Shown: positions 49,487 to 58,103 of the stretch, one piece after another
How positions within the stretch are numbered: the first letter of the stretch is position 1
How the letters are laid out: every line of letters begins with the position of its first letter
Assembly: GCF_029760895.1 (NCBI RefSeq)
Contig: NZ_CP121679.1
Location: 3,020,001 to 3,084,000 of the forward strand
Length of the DNA stretch: 64,000 nucleotides
Direction of reading: 5' to 3'
Source: Ancylobacter sp. WKF20
GTDB lineage: Bacteria; Pseudomonadota; Alphaproteobacteria; Rhizobiales; Xanthobacteraceae
The notes under the pieces: generated by a model
What the model was told of the DNA's origin: nothing
The model's database searches: none
The model's input: the letters and a program-made list of their open reading frames with translations, nothing else
Translations under genes and position numbers: made by a program

Positions 49487-50326
49487 TCACCCCCCGCGCA
49501 GAAAGCGCAGGGCGCGCGCCATCGCGGTGGGAAGAACCGAGGCGTGATCCTCGCCGGCCAGCAGGGTGAAGCGGATATCCGCACCAGGGCCCAGCTCGGC
49601 CGCCGCGGCGGCGGCGAAGGCGGTGGCGCGGGTGACCATGCCGCGCGCGGCGCGGCGGGCGGCCATGTCCGCGCTCAGGGGGCCGCCCTGCTGCCAGGGC
49701 GCCATCGCCTCCTCCCATTCCCCGACCATCATGGCGAGCCGCAGCGCGGTGCCCGCCTCCCGCCGCGCAACGAGCCCCTCTCGCAGCCGGGGCTCGTCCC
49801 ACCAGAGCGATGGGCTCACCGCGACATAGGCGGCGAAGGCGGCCGGGTCACGCAGCGCCACGTCGAGCGTGAACCAGCCGCCGAGCGAATGGCCGAACAG
49901 CAGGTGGCGGCGCGGATCGAGCAGCAGGTCGGCGGCGAGGCGCGGCTTGAGCACGCTCTCGATGAAGGCGAGAAGCGCATCGCGCCCCCCCGTCGGACGT
50001 GATGGCGCGAGCCCCTCCCGCATCTCGGCGCTGGGACCGGCGGTGTAATCGAAGGTCCGGCGCCGGCGACTATCATCGTCCTCGGGGTAGCCGATGCCGA
50101 CCAGCACCGCCTCCTCGATGCCCGTGGCCTGCGTCCGGCCGGCGCCGCGCCGCATCACCTCGGTAAAGGTAGCGAAGGCGGCATTGGCATCGAGCATGAC
50201 AATCAGCGGGAAGCCGCCGGACGGGGCGGGGCCGCGCGGACGCGCGAGGAAGATGCGCCAAGGCGCGCCGCTACCGGGGGGCGCGAGATCGAACCATTCG
50301 GCATCCGGCACGATGACGGCGGGCAT
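49487..50326 (-). CDS. IroE/Fes-like siderophore esterase
   Basis: 279 aa. Alpha/beta hydrolase of the esterase-D/IroE group that hydrolyses the trilactone of ferric enterobactin-type siderophores so iron can be released. The N-terminal EWFDLAPPGSGAPWRIFLARP resembles IroE/Fes-type fold entries; the nucleophile is in LFGHSLGGWFTLDV and a likely catalytic His in LLAGEDHASVLP. There is no signal peptide, so the expected location is the cytosol. The start ATG 50326 is supported by AGGGAG; upstream codons are not used. It is divergent from the ferric-siderophore permease. Confidence 0.82.
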   Translation of the reverse strand: MPAVIVPDAEWFDLAPPGSGAPWRIFLARPRGPAPSGGFPLIVMLDANAAFATFTEVMRRGAGRTQATGIEEAVLVGIGYPEDDDSRRRRTFDYTAGPSAEMREGLAPSRPTGGRDALLAFIESVLKPRLAADLLLDPRRHLLFGHSLGGWFTLDVALRDPAAFAAYVAVSPSLWWDEPRLREGLVARREAGTALRLAMMVGEWEEAMAPWQQGGPLSADMAARRAARGMVTRATAFAAAAAAELGPGADIRFTLLAGEDHASVLPTAMARALRFLRGG

Positions 50327-50612
50327 CGGGGCTCCCTTGCGCCTCCCGCGCCGGCAAGCCCGGCACGGCCCCTGCTCTAGACCATGGCGCCGCGCGCGCA
50401 AGAGGGAGGGCGCGGCAGGAAGCGGTGTCGGCGTCCCGCGCGGGCGGTCGTGACGCAGCGGGCGGAAGGGCGGGACGCGGTGGGGGACGCGGGGGACTTC
50501 CAGACTGAAACGATTCTAAGGAATTTGCTTTCCCGTGCAGAGGCTTGACCCCCTCCGGCCCCTCATGCAGAACCGCTAGACCCGTCGCGCGGCCCGGCCC
50601 GCGGAGACCCGC
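50327..50612. promoter_or_regulatory. Divergent promoter region of siderophore esterase and permease
   Basis: 286 bp. Near 50508-50530 the sequence ACGATTCTAAGGAATTTGC has ATTC and GAAT arms (50513-50524) in an otherwise GC-rich gap. It is a candidate iron-responsive operator because both flanking genes would be iron-regulated. It does not fit a Fur, Irr or RirA consensus closely enough to name. Confidence 0.3.
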
Positions 50613-51716
50613 ATGACCGAGACCTCGCCCCCCATCGCGTCCCCTGCCCTGCCCCCCGCGGCGCCCGAGACGGCCCCGCACGCCGCCGCCCTCGCCGCCT
50701 ATGCGCGGCTGGTGCGCCGGCGCGTCGCCATCGTCATCGGGCTCGGCACGCTGATGCTGGTGGCGCTGCTGTTCGACATCGCCACCGGCCCCTCCCGCCT
50801 GCCGATCGCCGATGTGGTCGCCGGCATTCTCGACCCCGCCTCGCTCGACGGGCCCGCTCGCGTCATCATCTGGCAGGTGCGCCTGCCCTATGCGCTGATG
50901 GCGGTGCTGGTCGGCGCGGCGCTGGCGCTGGCCGGGGCGGAGATGCAGACCATCCTCAACAACCCGCTCGCCAGCCCCTTCACACTCGGCGTGTCCTCCG
51001 CCGCCTCCTTCGGCGCGGCGCTGGCGCTGGTGCTGGGGGCGAGCGTGCCGCTGCTGCCGGGCGAGTGGAACCTGCCGCTCTTCGCCTTCCTCTTCGCCTT
51101 CGGCTCGGTGCTGCTGCTGCAGGTGCTCGCCGGGCTGCGCGGCACGGGGGTGGAGACGCTGGTGCTGTTCGGCATCGCGCTGGTCTTCACCTTCAACGCG
51201 CTGGTGGCGCTGATCCAGTTCGTCGCCAGCCAGGAGGCGCTGCAGCAGCTCGTCTTCTGGAGCATGGGCAGCCTGTCGCGCGCCACCTGGGGCAAGCTCG
51301 GCGTGCTCACACTGGTCACACTGGTCACAACACCGTACTCACTGGCCGCCGCCTGGCGCATGACCGCGCTGCGCCTCGGCGAAGACCGCGCGCGCTCTTT
51401 CGGTATATCGGTCAAGAGGTTACGCTTCTTCTCCCTGCTGCGCGTCAGCCTGCTGGCGGCGACCTCCGTGGCCTTTGTCGGCACCATCGGCTTCATCGGC
51501 CTGGTAGCCCCCCACCTCGCCCGAATCCTGGTTGGCGAAGATCACAGATTCTTCTTGCCTGCCAGTATGTTAGCGGGGGCGACGGTGATGTCGCTGGCCT
51601 CGGTGGCATCGAAGACCGTTGTTCCCGGCACGCTGTTGCCGGTCGGCATTGTCACCGCACTGGTCGGCGTGCCCTTCTTCATGGCGCTGATCTTTACCCG
51701 TCGGGAGCGACTGTGA
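50613..51716 (+). CDS. Ferric-siderophore ABC transporter permease (FecCD family)
   Basis: 367 aa with about ten transmembrane helices, the BtuC/FecCD/FepD family. Features are WQVRLPYALMAVLVGAALAL, GAEMQTILNNPLASPFTLGV, FWSMGSLSRATWGKL, and the ATPase-contact region FVGTIGFIGLVAPHLARILVGEDHR (only partly quoted here). It is a single permease, presumably acting as a homodimer. It overlaps the ATPase gene by one base (TGATG). A 9-bp direct duplication (encoding LTLVTLVT) and A/T-ending rare codons appear from about 51300 onward, which is unusual for this genome. Confidence 0.88.
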   Translation: MTETSPPIASPALPPAAPETAPHAAALAAYARLVRRRVAIVIGLGTLMLVALLFDIATGPSRLPIADVVAGILDPASLDGPARVIIWQVRLPYALMAVLVGAALALAGAEMQTILNNPLASPFTLGVSSAASFGAALALVLGASVPLLPGEWNLPLFAFLFAFGSVLLLQVLAGLRGTGVETLVLFGIALVFTFNALVALIQFVASQEALQQLVFWSMGSLSRATWGKLGVLTLVTLVTTPYSLAAAWRMTALRLGEDRARSFGISVKRLRFFSLLRVSLLAATSVAFVGTIGFIGLVAPHLARILVGEDHRFFLPASMLAGATVMSLASVASKTVVPGTLLPVGIVTALVGVPFFMALIFTRRERL

Positions 51717-52489
51717 TGGCCCTGCATGTGGAGGGGCTGTCCGTCGGCTACGGCAAGCGCCATGTCATTGATAAACTTGATATTCCAGCGATCGAAGGCG
51801 GGCAGGTCACCGCGCTGATCGGACCCAACGCGGCGGGGAAGACGACGTTGTTGCGGGCGTTGGCGGGGTTGGTCAGTGCAAAGGGAACAATCCGGCTCGA
51901 GGATATCGAGCTGACGGCACTGTCCATCGCCGGCCATGCGCAGCATGTTACCTACATGCCGCAGGCGCTGCCCCAACGTGTCGCGCTGACCGTGCTGGAG
52001 GCGACGCTGAGCGCGCTGATGTCGGCGAGGGGCGAGGCCCTGCCCGCCGCGCAGGCGCGTCTCAAGGCCATGCAAGCCCTTGAGCGGCTTGGGATTTCGG
52101 ATCTCGCCCTGCGCGGGCTCGACGAGCTCTCCGGCGGCCAGCGCCAGCTCGCCAGCCTCGCCCAATCCATCGTGCGGGAACCGCGCGTGCTGCTGCTGGA
52201 CGAGCCGACGAGCGCGCTCGACATTCACCACCAGTTGCGGGTGATGCAACTGGTGGAGGAGCTGGCGCGCGAGCGGGGCATCATCGTCATCATCGTACTG
52301 CACGACATCGCCCAGGCGGCGCGTTACGCGCAGCGGATTATCCTGCTGGAACAAGGCGCTATCGCCGCCGACGGTACGCCGGCACAGGCCATCACCCCGG
52401 CGACGCTGGCCCGCGTCTACAAGGTCGAGGCGCGGGTCGAGCCCTGCTCGCGGGGCTTCCTGCAGGTCATCGTCGACCGCGCGCTTTAG
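51716..52489 (+). CDS. Ferric-siderophore ABC transporter ATP-binding protein
   Basis: 257 aa. Walker A GPNAAGKTTLLRAL near residue 37, Q-loop MPQAL, signature LSGGQRQLASLAQSI, Walker B RVLLLDEPTSALD and the switch His in IVLHDIAQAARY. It is of the FepC/FhuC type, driving ferric-siderophore import with the adjacent permease. The start ATG 51716 overlaps the permease stop. It converges with the last gene of the siderophore operon, ending 16 bases from entA. The first third has lower GC than neighbouring genes. Confidence 0.92.
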   Translation: MALHVEGLSVGYGKRHVIDKLDIPAIEGGQVTALIGPNAAGKTTLLRALAGLVSAKGTIRLEDIELTALSIAGHAQHVTYMPQALPQRVALTVLEATLSALMSARGEALPAAQARLKAMQALERLGISDLALRGLDELSGGQRQLASLAQSIVREPRVLLLDEPTSALDIHHQLRVMQLVEELARERGIIVIIVLHDIAQAARYAQRIILLEQGAIAADGTPAQAITPATLARVYKVEARVEPCSRGFLQVIVDRAL

Positions 52490-52505
52490 CTGTCGGATCA
52501 ACCAC

Positions 52506-53282
52506 TTAGCCGCGCAGCGTGGCGCCGCCATCGACATAGAGATCGGTCATGGTGATGTGGCTGGCGCGGTCGGAGAGCAGGAACACCACCGCCTCGGCTA
52601 CCTCATCGGGCGTCGCCAGCTTGCCGAGTGGAATGCCGGCCTTGAAGATCTCCGGCGTGCCGGCGATGACGCGCGCGGCGCCGTTCTCATCCGCCCACAT
52701 GCCGGTCTGCATCGGCGTCAGCGTCGAGCCCGGAGCGACAATATTGCAGCGAATTCCGTGACTTGCGAGCTCCAGCCCGAGGCAGCGGGTGAACATGGTG
52801 GCGGCGGCTTTGGAGGCGGCGTAGGCGGCCATGGCGTGGCGGGGAATGCCGGCGGCGTTCGATGATACCGTCACGATCGCCCCGCGCCGGCGCGCCTGCA
52901 TGACCTTCGCGACCTCCCGGCTGACGCGAAAAACCCCGCCGGCATTGATACTTAGCACCCGCTCCCACTCCGCATCGGTGAGCTCCGTCACCACCGTGTT
53001 GGAGAGCACGCCGGCAACGTTGGCGAGGAGGTCGATGGGGCCGATGTGGTGGACGATCAGGCCGATGAGTGCAGTCACATCCATGCTGGAGGACACATCC
53101 AGCCGGAACGGGGTCACCGCCCCGCCGAACTCGCTGGCGAGCGCCTTCACCCCGTCCTCGTCGAGATCCGTGGCGACGACGCGGGCGCCCTCCTCCACCA
53201 GGAGCCGCACCACCGCCGCGCCGATGCCGCCAGCGGCGCCGGTGACGAGGGCGAGCTTGCCGTTCAGACCGCTGTCGCGCAT
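52506..53282 (-). CDS. entA: 2,3-dihydro-2,3-dihydroxybenzoate dehydrogenase
   Basis: 258 aa. SDR enzyme that oxidises 2,3-dihydro-2,3-dihydroxybenzoate to 2,3-dihydroxybenzoate with NAD+. NAD site [19 protein letters not shown], Ser in [10 protein letters not shown], the YAASK active-site Tyr/Lys, and the EntA/DhbA-typical [13 protein letters not shown]. It is the last gene of the operon. Its ATG lies inside the end of entF (19-base overlap) and has an AAGGAG site. The identity rests on the EntA-like C-terminal loop plus neighbours entB, entC and entE. Confidence 0.9.
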   Translation of the reverse strand: MRDSGLNGKLALVTGAAGGIGAAVVRLLVEEGARVVATDLDEDGVKALASEFGGAVTPFRLDVSSSMDVTALIGLIVHHIGPIDLLANVAGVLSNTVVTELTDAEWERVLSINAGGVFRVSREVAKVMQARRRGAIVTVSSNAAGIPRHAMAAYAASKAAATMFTRCLGLELASHGIRCNIVAPGSTLTPMQTGMWADENGAARVIAGTPEIFKAGIPLGKLATPDEVAEAVVFLLSDRASHITMTDLYVDGGATLRG

Positions 53283-56200
53283 GTCGGCTCCTTGAAATCC
53301 TGCCCCGCCAGCAGGCGGGCGAGCGCGGGGGCGATGTGCGCAGTCGCCTCCGGCCCGGTGAGATGGGCGTGCAGCGCCGGCACCTCGATCACCGCGACGT
53401 CACGGGCATAGGCCAGCCACTGCTCGGGGGAGAGATCGCGGCCCTGATGGTCGAGCCCGGCGCGCATATGGGTGATCGTGCCGTCATAGCGGCGGTGATG
53501 ATGGCCGCGCACGAGCCGGTTATTGCCGGCGACCACCCGCACCACGCCGTCGAGCGCGGCATCGGGCAGGCGCCCGAGCGGGCTGTCGGAGGCGCGCAGG
53601 AAGGCAAGCACGGAGGCACGGTTGAGCGCCAGCGCCGGTAGCCGGTCGGGGTCATGACCGGCAATGGCGATCAGCGCCTTGAGCGCGCCGTCCTCGCCGG
53701 GGTCGGGCTCGCCGCGCCAGACATCGCAGGGGTAGGAATCGAGCATCACCACCAGCCCGACCTCGCCGCCGAGATCGCGCAGCCGCACCGCCATGGCCTG
53801 CGCGATGATGCCGCCGACCGACCAGCCGAGCAGGTGATAGGGGCCTTCCGGGCGGATGGCCCGGATGCGCGCGACATAATCGGCGGCGAGCGCTTCCAAA
53901 CTTTCGGGCACCGTCCCGTCCGGCGCCAAGGCGGGCGCCTGGAGCCCATAAACCGTGCGGCGTGGATCAAGCGTGCGGGCGAGGCGGCCATAGCACCAGG
54001 AAATGCCGCCGGCCGGGTGGATGGCGAAGAGCGGCGGCAGAGCAGGATCGCCCGCCACCAGCGTGATGAGCGGGTCGAGACCTGAATCCTCGCCCTGCCC
54101 TTCCGCGTCGATCAGCCGGGCGAAGCCTTCGACGCTCGGCTGGGCGAACAGCGCGCCAAGGCCGGGATCGCGGCCGAACGCCTCGCGGACCCTGAGCAGC
54201 AGCGCGACGGCGGCGAGCGAATCCCCGCCCAGCGTGAAGAAATCATCTTCCGCCGCGATCGGCGTGGCGAGCTGAAGCTGGTCGGCGAACAAGGCTGCGA
54301 GGCGCTGCTCGGTGGGCGTTTGCGGCGCGCGCTGGCCGGTCCCCGCGAAATCGGGGGCGGGCAGCGCAGCCCGATCCAGCTTGCCATTGGCGTTCACCGG
54401 TAGCGCCTCGAGGGCTACGAAGGCGGCGGGCACCATATAGTCCGGCACCTTGGCGGCTACGCGCGCCTTGAGAACGGCAAGGTCCGCGCCGGGCTCGGGC
54501 ACGACATAGGCGACGATGCGCTTGGTGCCACGATCCTCGCGCGCGACGATGCCGGCCTGCCGCACAAGACCGGAAGCCATCACCGCCGCCTCGATCTCGC
54601 CGAGCTCGATGCGCAGGCCGCGTATCTTGATCTGGTGGTCCGAGCGGCCGAGATAGACCACCGCGCCATCCGGGCGCAGGAGGGCGAGGTCGCCCGTCGC
54701 ATAGATGCGCTCGCCCGGCAAGTGAGGGTCAGCGACAAAGCGCTCGGCGGTGAGGTCCGCCCGGCCGAGATAGCCGCGCGCGAGCTGCACCCCGCCGAGA
54801 TAGAGTTGCCCGGGGACATTCGGCGGCTGCGGGCGGCCCTGCTCGTCCAGCACATAGAGTCGGGTATTCCACACGGGGAAGCCGATGGGCACGGGCAGCG
54901 AGCGATCGTCGCGCGCGGCGGGCCAGTAGCTCACATCCACCGCAGCTTCCGTCGGCCCGTAGAGATTATGCAGCTCCGCCTTGAGGGTGCGGTGGAAGCG
55001 GTCGCGCAGATCCGCCGGCAGTTCCTCGCCGGAGCAAAACACGCGGGCAAGGCTCAGCCCCTGGGCGCTCGGCTCGGCGAGGAAGGCGGCGAGCATGGAG
55101 GGCACGAAATGCGCGGTGGTGATCGCCTCGGCGCGGATGAGGCGGGCCAGCGCCACGGGATCGCGATGCACCTCGGGCGGGGCGACGACCAGCAGGCAAC
55201 CGGTGAGGAAGGGCAGGAAGAACTCCCACACCGACACGTCGAAGGTCGCCGGGGTCTTCTGCAGGATGATGTCGGCGGGCGTGAAGGCGTAATGCGCCCG
55301 CATCCATTCCAGCCGGTTGACGATGGCGCGGTGCTCGATGACGACGCCCTTCGGCTCGCCGGTCGAGCCGGAGGTGTAGATCACATAGGCCGTATCGCCC
55401 GGCTGCGGGGCGGCAAGACCGGTGCCCAGTGGCTCGCGCGGCCAGGCGGCGGGGGGGAGCACGGGAACGCCGGCAAAGCGCGGCGCATCGCTGTCGCCGG
55501 CCAGCACCAGCTTCGGGGAGGCGGAGGCGAGGATGCGGGCGAGCCGCGCATCCGGCTGGGCGAGATCCACCGGAAGATAGGCGGCACCGGCGCGGATGAT
55601 GGCGATGAGCGCGATGACCAGCTCCAGTGAACGCGGCAGCGCCACCACGACGATGTCTTCACGACCGATGCCGCGAGCGGCCAGCGCCTCGGCCAGTGCG
55701 CGCGAGCGGGCGTCGAGCGTGGCGTAATCCAGCGTCTGGCCCTCGAAGCGCAGCGCCGGGGCATGGGGCGTCTCCCGCATCCGCGCCTCGATCAGCGCGG
55801 CGAGCGTGGTGTCGGGCACGGGGTGATCGGTCGCGTTCAGCGTGACGAGCGCCCAATGGGCTTCCTCGGGCGTCGCGGTCGGCACCGCCTCAAACGTGTC
55901 GGCGGCGCTGGCGGCGGCGATGAACTGCGCGAGGCGCGCGGCATGGGCGGCAACCTCAGCGGCGTCGTAAAGCGCCGGGTTGGCATCGACCTCGAGCCGC
56001 AGCCCATCTGTGCCGTGCAGGCGGAAAGTGAAGGTGATGTCCTCCACCGGCCCGGTGCTCAGCACCTCCAGCCGGCTCTCCAGCCCGGCAAAGCGGGGCT
56101 TCTCGTCGAAAGGCAGCAGGTTGATCAGCGGGCCGTGCAGGCGCCGCTGGCCGCCAATGAGCTTGAGGTCGCGGCGCAGCTGCTCGCTGCGGTAGCGCCC

Positions 56201-57172
56201 ATGCCGGCGGGCGCGGGTGAGGCTTTTGGCGACGCCCACGAGATAATCCGGCAGGGAGGCACCGGCCGGCACGGCGACGCGCAGCGGCAGCACATTCATC
56301 AGCATGGCCGGCACGCGGGCGGCCGCGCTGCCCATGCGCGCCATGAAGGGCACGCCGACCACCACTTCGGGAGTGCCGGTGTGGCGCTGGACATAGGCGG
56401 CGGCGAGCGCGGTGACGACATCCGGCCACGGCACATTGACCTGATCGCCCAGCGCCCGCAGCCGGGCGAAGGCGGCGCGGTCGATCTCCACCGCCCGGCG
56501 GTGGAAGGTGAAGGCGCTCATCGGCGTGCCCGGCGCGAGGCTCGCCACTTCCGGCCGGTCGGCGAACAGACCCTGCCAATAGGCGCCGTCGGTCGCGCGC
56601 TTTTCCGAGGCGCGGTAGGCGGCGTCCTCATCAAGCGCCACACGCACGGAGGGCGGGGGATTGCCGGGGGCGTTCCCGGCGCAAGCGGCGTTGTAGAGCT
56701 CCGCGACGCGCTGGGTGAGCAGGATCATGCCATAGCCGTCAATGGCGAGATGGTGGACGCGCTGCTGCCAGATATGACGGTCAGGACCGAGCACGAACAG
56801 CCGCTCGGCGGCGAGCCTGTCGCGCACCGGGTCGACCGGGGTCGCCATGTCGCGGGCGATGTCGGCCGTCGCCGCGGCGAAGGGATCGGGGGCGGCGGAG
56901 AGGTCGATCACCTCCAGCACGGGGCGGCGGGCGGGGTCGATCATCTGGTGCGGGCCGGCGGGATCGTCGATCAGCGCCAAAGCGAGCGCATCCGCCTCGA
57001 CGACCGCCTGCGCCAGCGCGGCCTCAAAGGCGGCGCGGTCGAGCGGGCCGGTCAGTTCGATGTACTGGCCGGTGTTGAACAGCGGATTGGCCGGGTCGAG
57101 CCGCTGCGCGTACCACAGCCCCGCCTGCGCCTCGGCGAGCGGGAAGGTCTCGCCCTCGGTGCTCCCGCTCAT
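53264..57172 (-). CDS. entF: EntF-like nonribosomal peptide synthetase (C-A-T-TE)
   Basis: 1302 aa, one module. Condensation HHLAIDGYG near residue 139; adenylation YTSGSTGEPKGV near 598; carrier FTLGGDSLAAVA near 981; thioesterase LGWSVGGIIAQ near 1115. The adenylation pocket residues, read by alignment to the known GrsA/EntF positions, are D-V-W (FDVSVW), H (TAHFVPSM), F-S (VFCSGE), L (HNLYGPTE), V-D and K (NANGKLD). This matches the serine code of EntF. It should load Ser, acylate it with the DHB carried by the aryl carrier protein, and cyclise the products through the TE. It starts two bases after the carrier-protein stop. Confidence 0.93.
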   Translation of the reverse strand: MSGSTEGETFPLAEAQAGLWYAQRLDPANPLFNTGQYIELTGPLDRAAFEAALAQAVVEADALALALIDDPAGPHQMIDPARRPVLEVIDLSAAPDPFAAATADIARDMATPVDPVRDRLAAERLFVLGPDRHIWQQRVHHLAIDGYGMILLTQRVAELYNAACAGNAPGNPPPSVRVALDEDAAYRASEKRATDGAYWQGLFADRPEVASLAPGTPMSAFTFHRRAVEIDRAAFARLRALGDQVNVPWPDVVTALAAAYVQRHTGTPEVVVGVPFMARMGSAAARVPAMLMNVLPLRVAVPAGASLPDYLVGVAKSLTRARRHGRYRSEQLRRDLKLIGGQRRLHGPLINLLPFDEKPRFAGLESRLEVLSTGPVEDITFTFRLHGTDGLRLEVDANPALYDAAEVAAHAARLAQFIAAASAADTFEAVPTATPEEAHWALVTLNATDHPVPDTTLAALIEARMRETPHAPALRFEGQTLDYATLDARSRALAEALAARGIGREDIVVVALPRSLELVIALIAIIRAGAAYLPVDLAQPDARLARILASASPKLVLAGDSDAPRFAGVPVLPPAAWPREPLGTGLAAPQPGDTAYVIYTSGSTGEPKGVVIEHRAIVNRLEWMRAHYAFTPADIILQKTPATFDVSVWEFFLPFLTGCLLVVAPPEVHRDPVALARLIRAEAITTAHFVPSMLAAFLAEPSAQGLSLARVFCSGEELPADLRDRFHRTLKAELHNLYGPTEAAVDVSYWPAARDDRSLPVPIGFPVWNTRLYVLDEQGRPQPPNVPGQLYLGGVQLARGYLGRADLTAERFVADPHLPGERIYATGDLALLRPDGAVVYLGRSDHQIKIRGLRIELGEIEAAVMASGLVRQAGIVAREDRGTKRIVAYVVPEPGADLAVLKARVAAKVPDYMVPAAFVALEALPVNANGKLDRAALPAPDFAGTGQRAPQTPTEQRLAALFADQLQLATPIAAEDDFFTLGGDSLAAVALLLRVREAFGRDPGLGALFAQPSVEGFARLIDAEGQGEDSGLDPLITLVAGDPALPPLFAIHPAGGISWCYGRLARTLDPRRTVYGLQAPALAPDGTVPESLEALAADYVARIRAIRPEGPYHLLGWSVGGIIAQAMAVRLRDLGGEVGLVVMLDSYPCDVWRGEPDPGEDGALKALIAIAGHDPDRLPALALNRASVLAFLRASDSPLGRLPDAALDGVVRVVAGNNRLVRGHHHRRYDGTITHMRAGLDHQGRDLSPEQWLAYARDVAVIEVPALHAHLTGPEATAHIAPALARLLAGQDFKEPTCATAV

Positions 57173-57174
57173 GC

Positions 57175-57459
57175 TCAGGCCCGAGCCGCCTGTTTCGCGT
57201 CGACCAGCGCCCACCAGCCGTTGAGCGTCGGGGTTTCCGCGAAATCGGAGAATTCCAGCTCCAGCCCGCCCTCGCTCCAGGCCAGCACGAGATTCATCGC
57301 CCGCATGGAATCGAGGCCGAGATCCATCAGGCTGTCATCGCCGCCGATCTCGTCCGGGTCTTCATGCAGCATGCGGGCAATGTCGGCGCGCATCCGCTCG
57401 CGGGTGATCGGGGCCGCGGGGGTGACGATGCGGCGGATATCGCCGGGCTCGATGGCCAT
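57175..57459 (-). CDS. Stand-alone aryl carrier protein (EntB ArCP-like)
   Basis: 94 aa. Phosphopantetheine carrier domain with the 4'-PP serine in LGLDSMRAMNLV, preceded by DDSLMDLG. It is equivalent to the C-terminal domain of E. coli EntB, but encoded alone. It would carry 2,3-dihydroxybenzoate after EntE activation. The ATG overlaps the stop of the isochorismatase gene by one base, and a TGGAGG site precedes it. Longer frames upstream are shadows of the isochorismatase gene. The operon position and the ArCP-like tail (TPTLNGWWALVDA) support this role. Confidence 0.88.
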   Translation of the reverse strand: MAIEPGDIRRIVTPAAPITRERMRADIARMLHEDPDEIGGDDSLMDLGLDSMRAMNLVLAWSEGGLELEFSDFAETPTLNGWWALVDAKQAARA

Positions 57460-58103
57460 CACAGAACCTCCAGAACATCCGCGCTCATCAGCGGCACCGC
57501 GCACACATCCGCCGCATAGGCGAGGGCGAGGTCGTGCTTGGCGCGGGAGAAATCGGCGAGCGCGTCGGCCACCAGGAAGGGCTCGATGTCGCGCATGAAG
57601 GCATCCGCCGCGGTCAGCGTGCAGCCAATATGGGCGTAGACGCCGCAGATGATCAGCTGGTCGCGCCCGCGCGCGCGCATCAGCGTCTCCAGATTCGAGC
57701 GCTGGAAGGCGCTGTAGCGGTGCTTCACCAGGACGAAGTCGCCGGGCTGGGGCGCCAGCGCGGGATGGACCGGCTGATGCTCGGGCGCCGCGCTCATGCC
57801 GGGGCCCCACAGATCAGCCTGAAGCCCGCGGTCGCGCCGGTCCTGATTGCCCTCCTGCGCGGTGTAGAACACCGGCACGCCCGCCGCTCGCGCCGCCTGC
57901 GCCAGCTGCGCGATATGGGCGATCACCGGCACGAGCGGGGAGGCGTCGGGAGCGAAGACGCGCAGGAAATAGTTCTGCATGTCGTGGATCAGCAGCGCCG
58001 CGCGGTCGCGCTCCAGCGTCCACGGCCCGCGCGGGGTGGGCAGTTCCTCGCGGCGCGGCAGGTCGTAGGCGGGAATGGTGGGAAGACCGGGTTTCGCGCT
58101 CAT
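57459..58103 (-). CDS. entB: Isochorismatase (EntB-like, without carrier domain)
   Basis: 214 aa. Converts isochorismate to 2,3-dihydro-2,3-dihydroxybenzoate and pyruvate. Catalytic Asp in LIHDMQNYF, Lys in LVKHRYSAF, and the EntB-like segment [18 protein letters not shown], with the family cysteine position. The protein ends after the hydrolase domain, whereas E. coli EntB continues into an aryl carrier domain. The carrier here is the next gene. It starts 4 bases before the end of entE. Confidence 0.93.
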   Translation of the reverse strand: MSAKPGLPTIPAYDLPRREELPTPRGPWTLERDRAALLIHDMQNYFLRVFAPDASPLVPVIAHIAQLAQAARAAGVPVFYTAQEGNQDRRDRGLQADLWGPGMSAAPEHQPVHPALAPQPGDFVLVKHRYSAFQRSNLETLMRARGRDQLIICGVYAHIGCTLTAADAFMRDIEPFLVADALADFSRAKHDLALAYAADVCAVPLMSADVLEVL

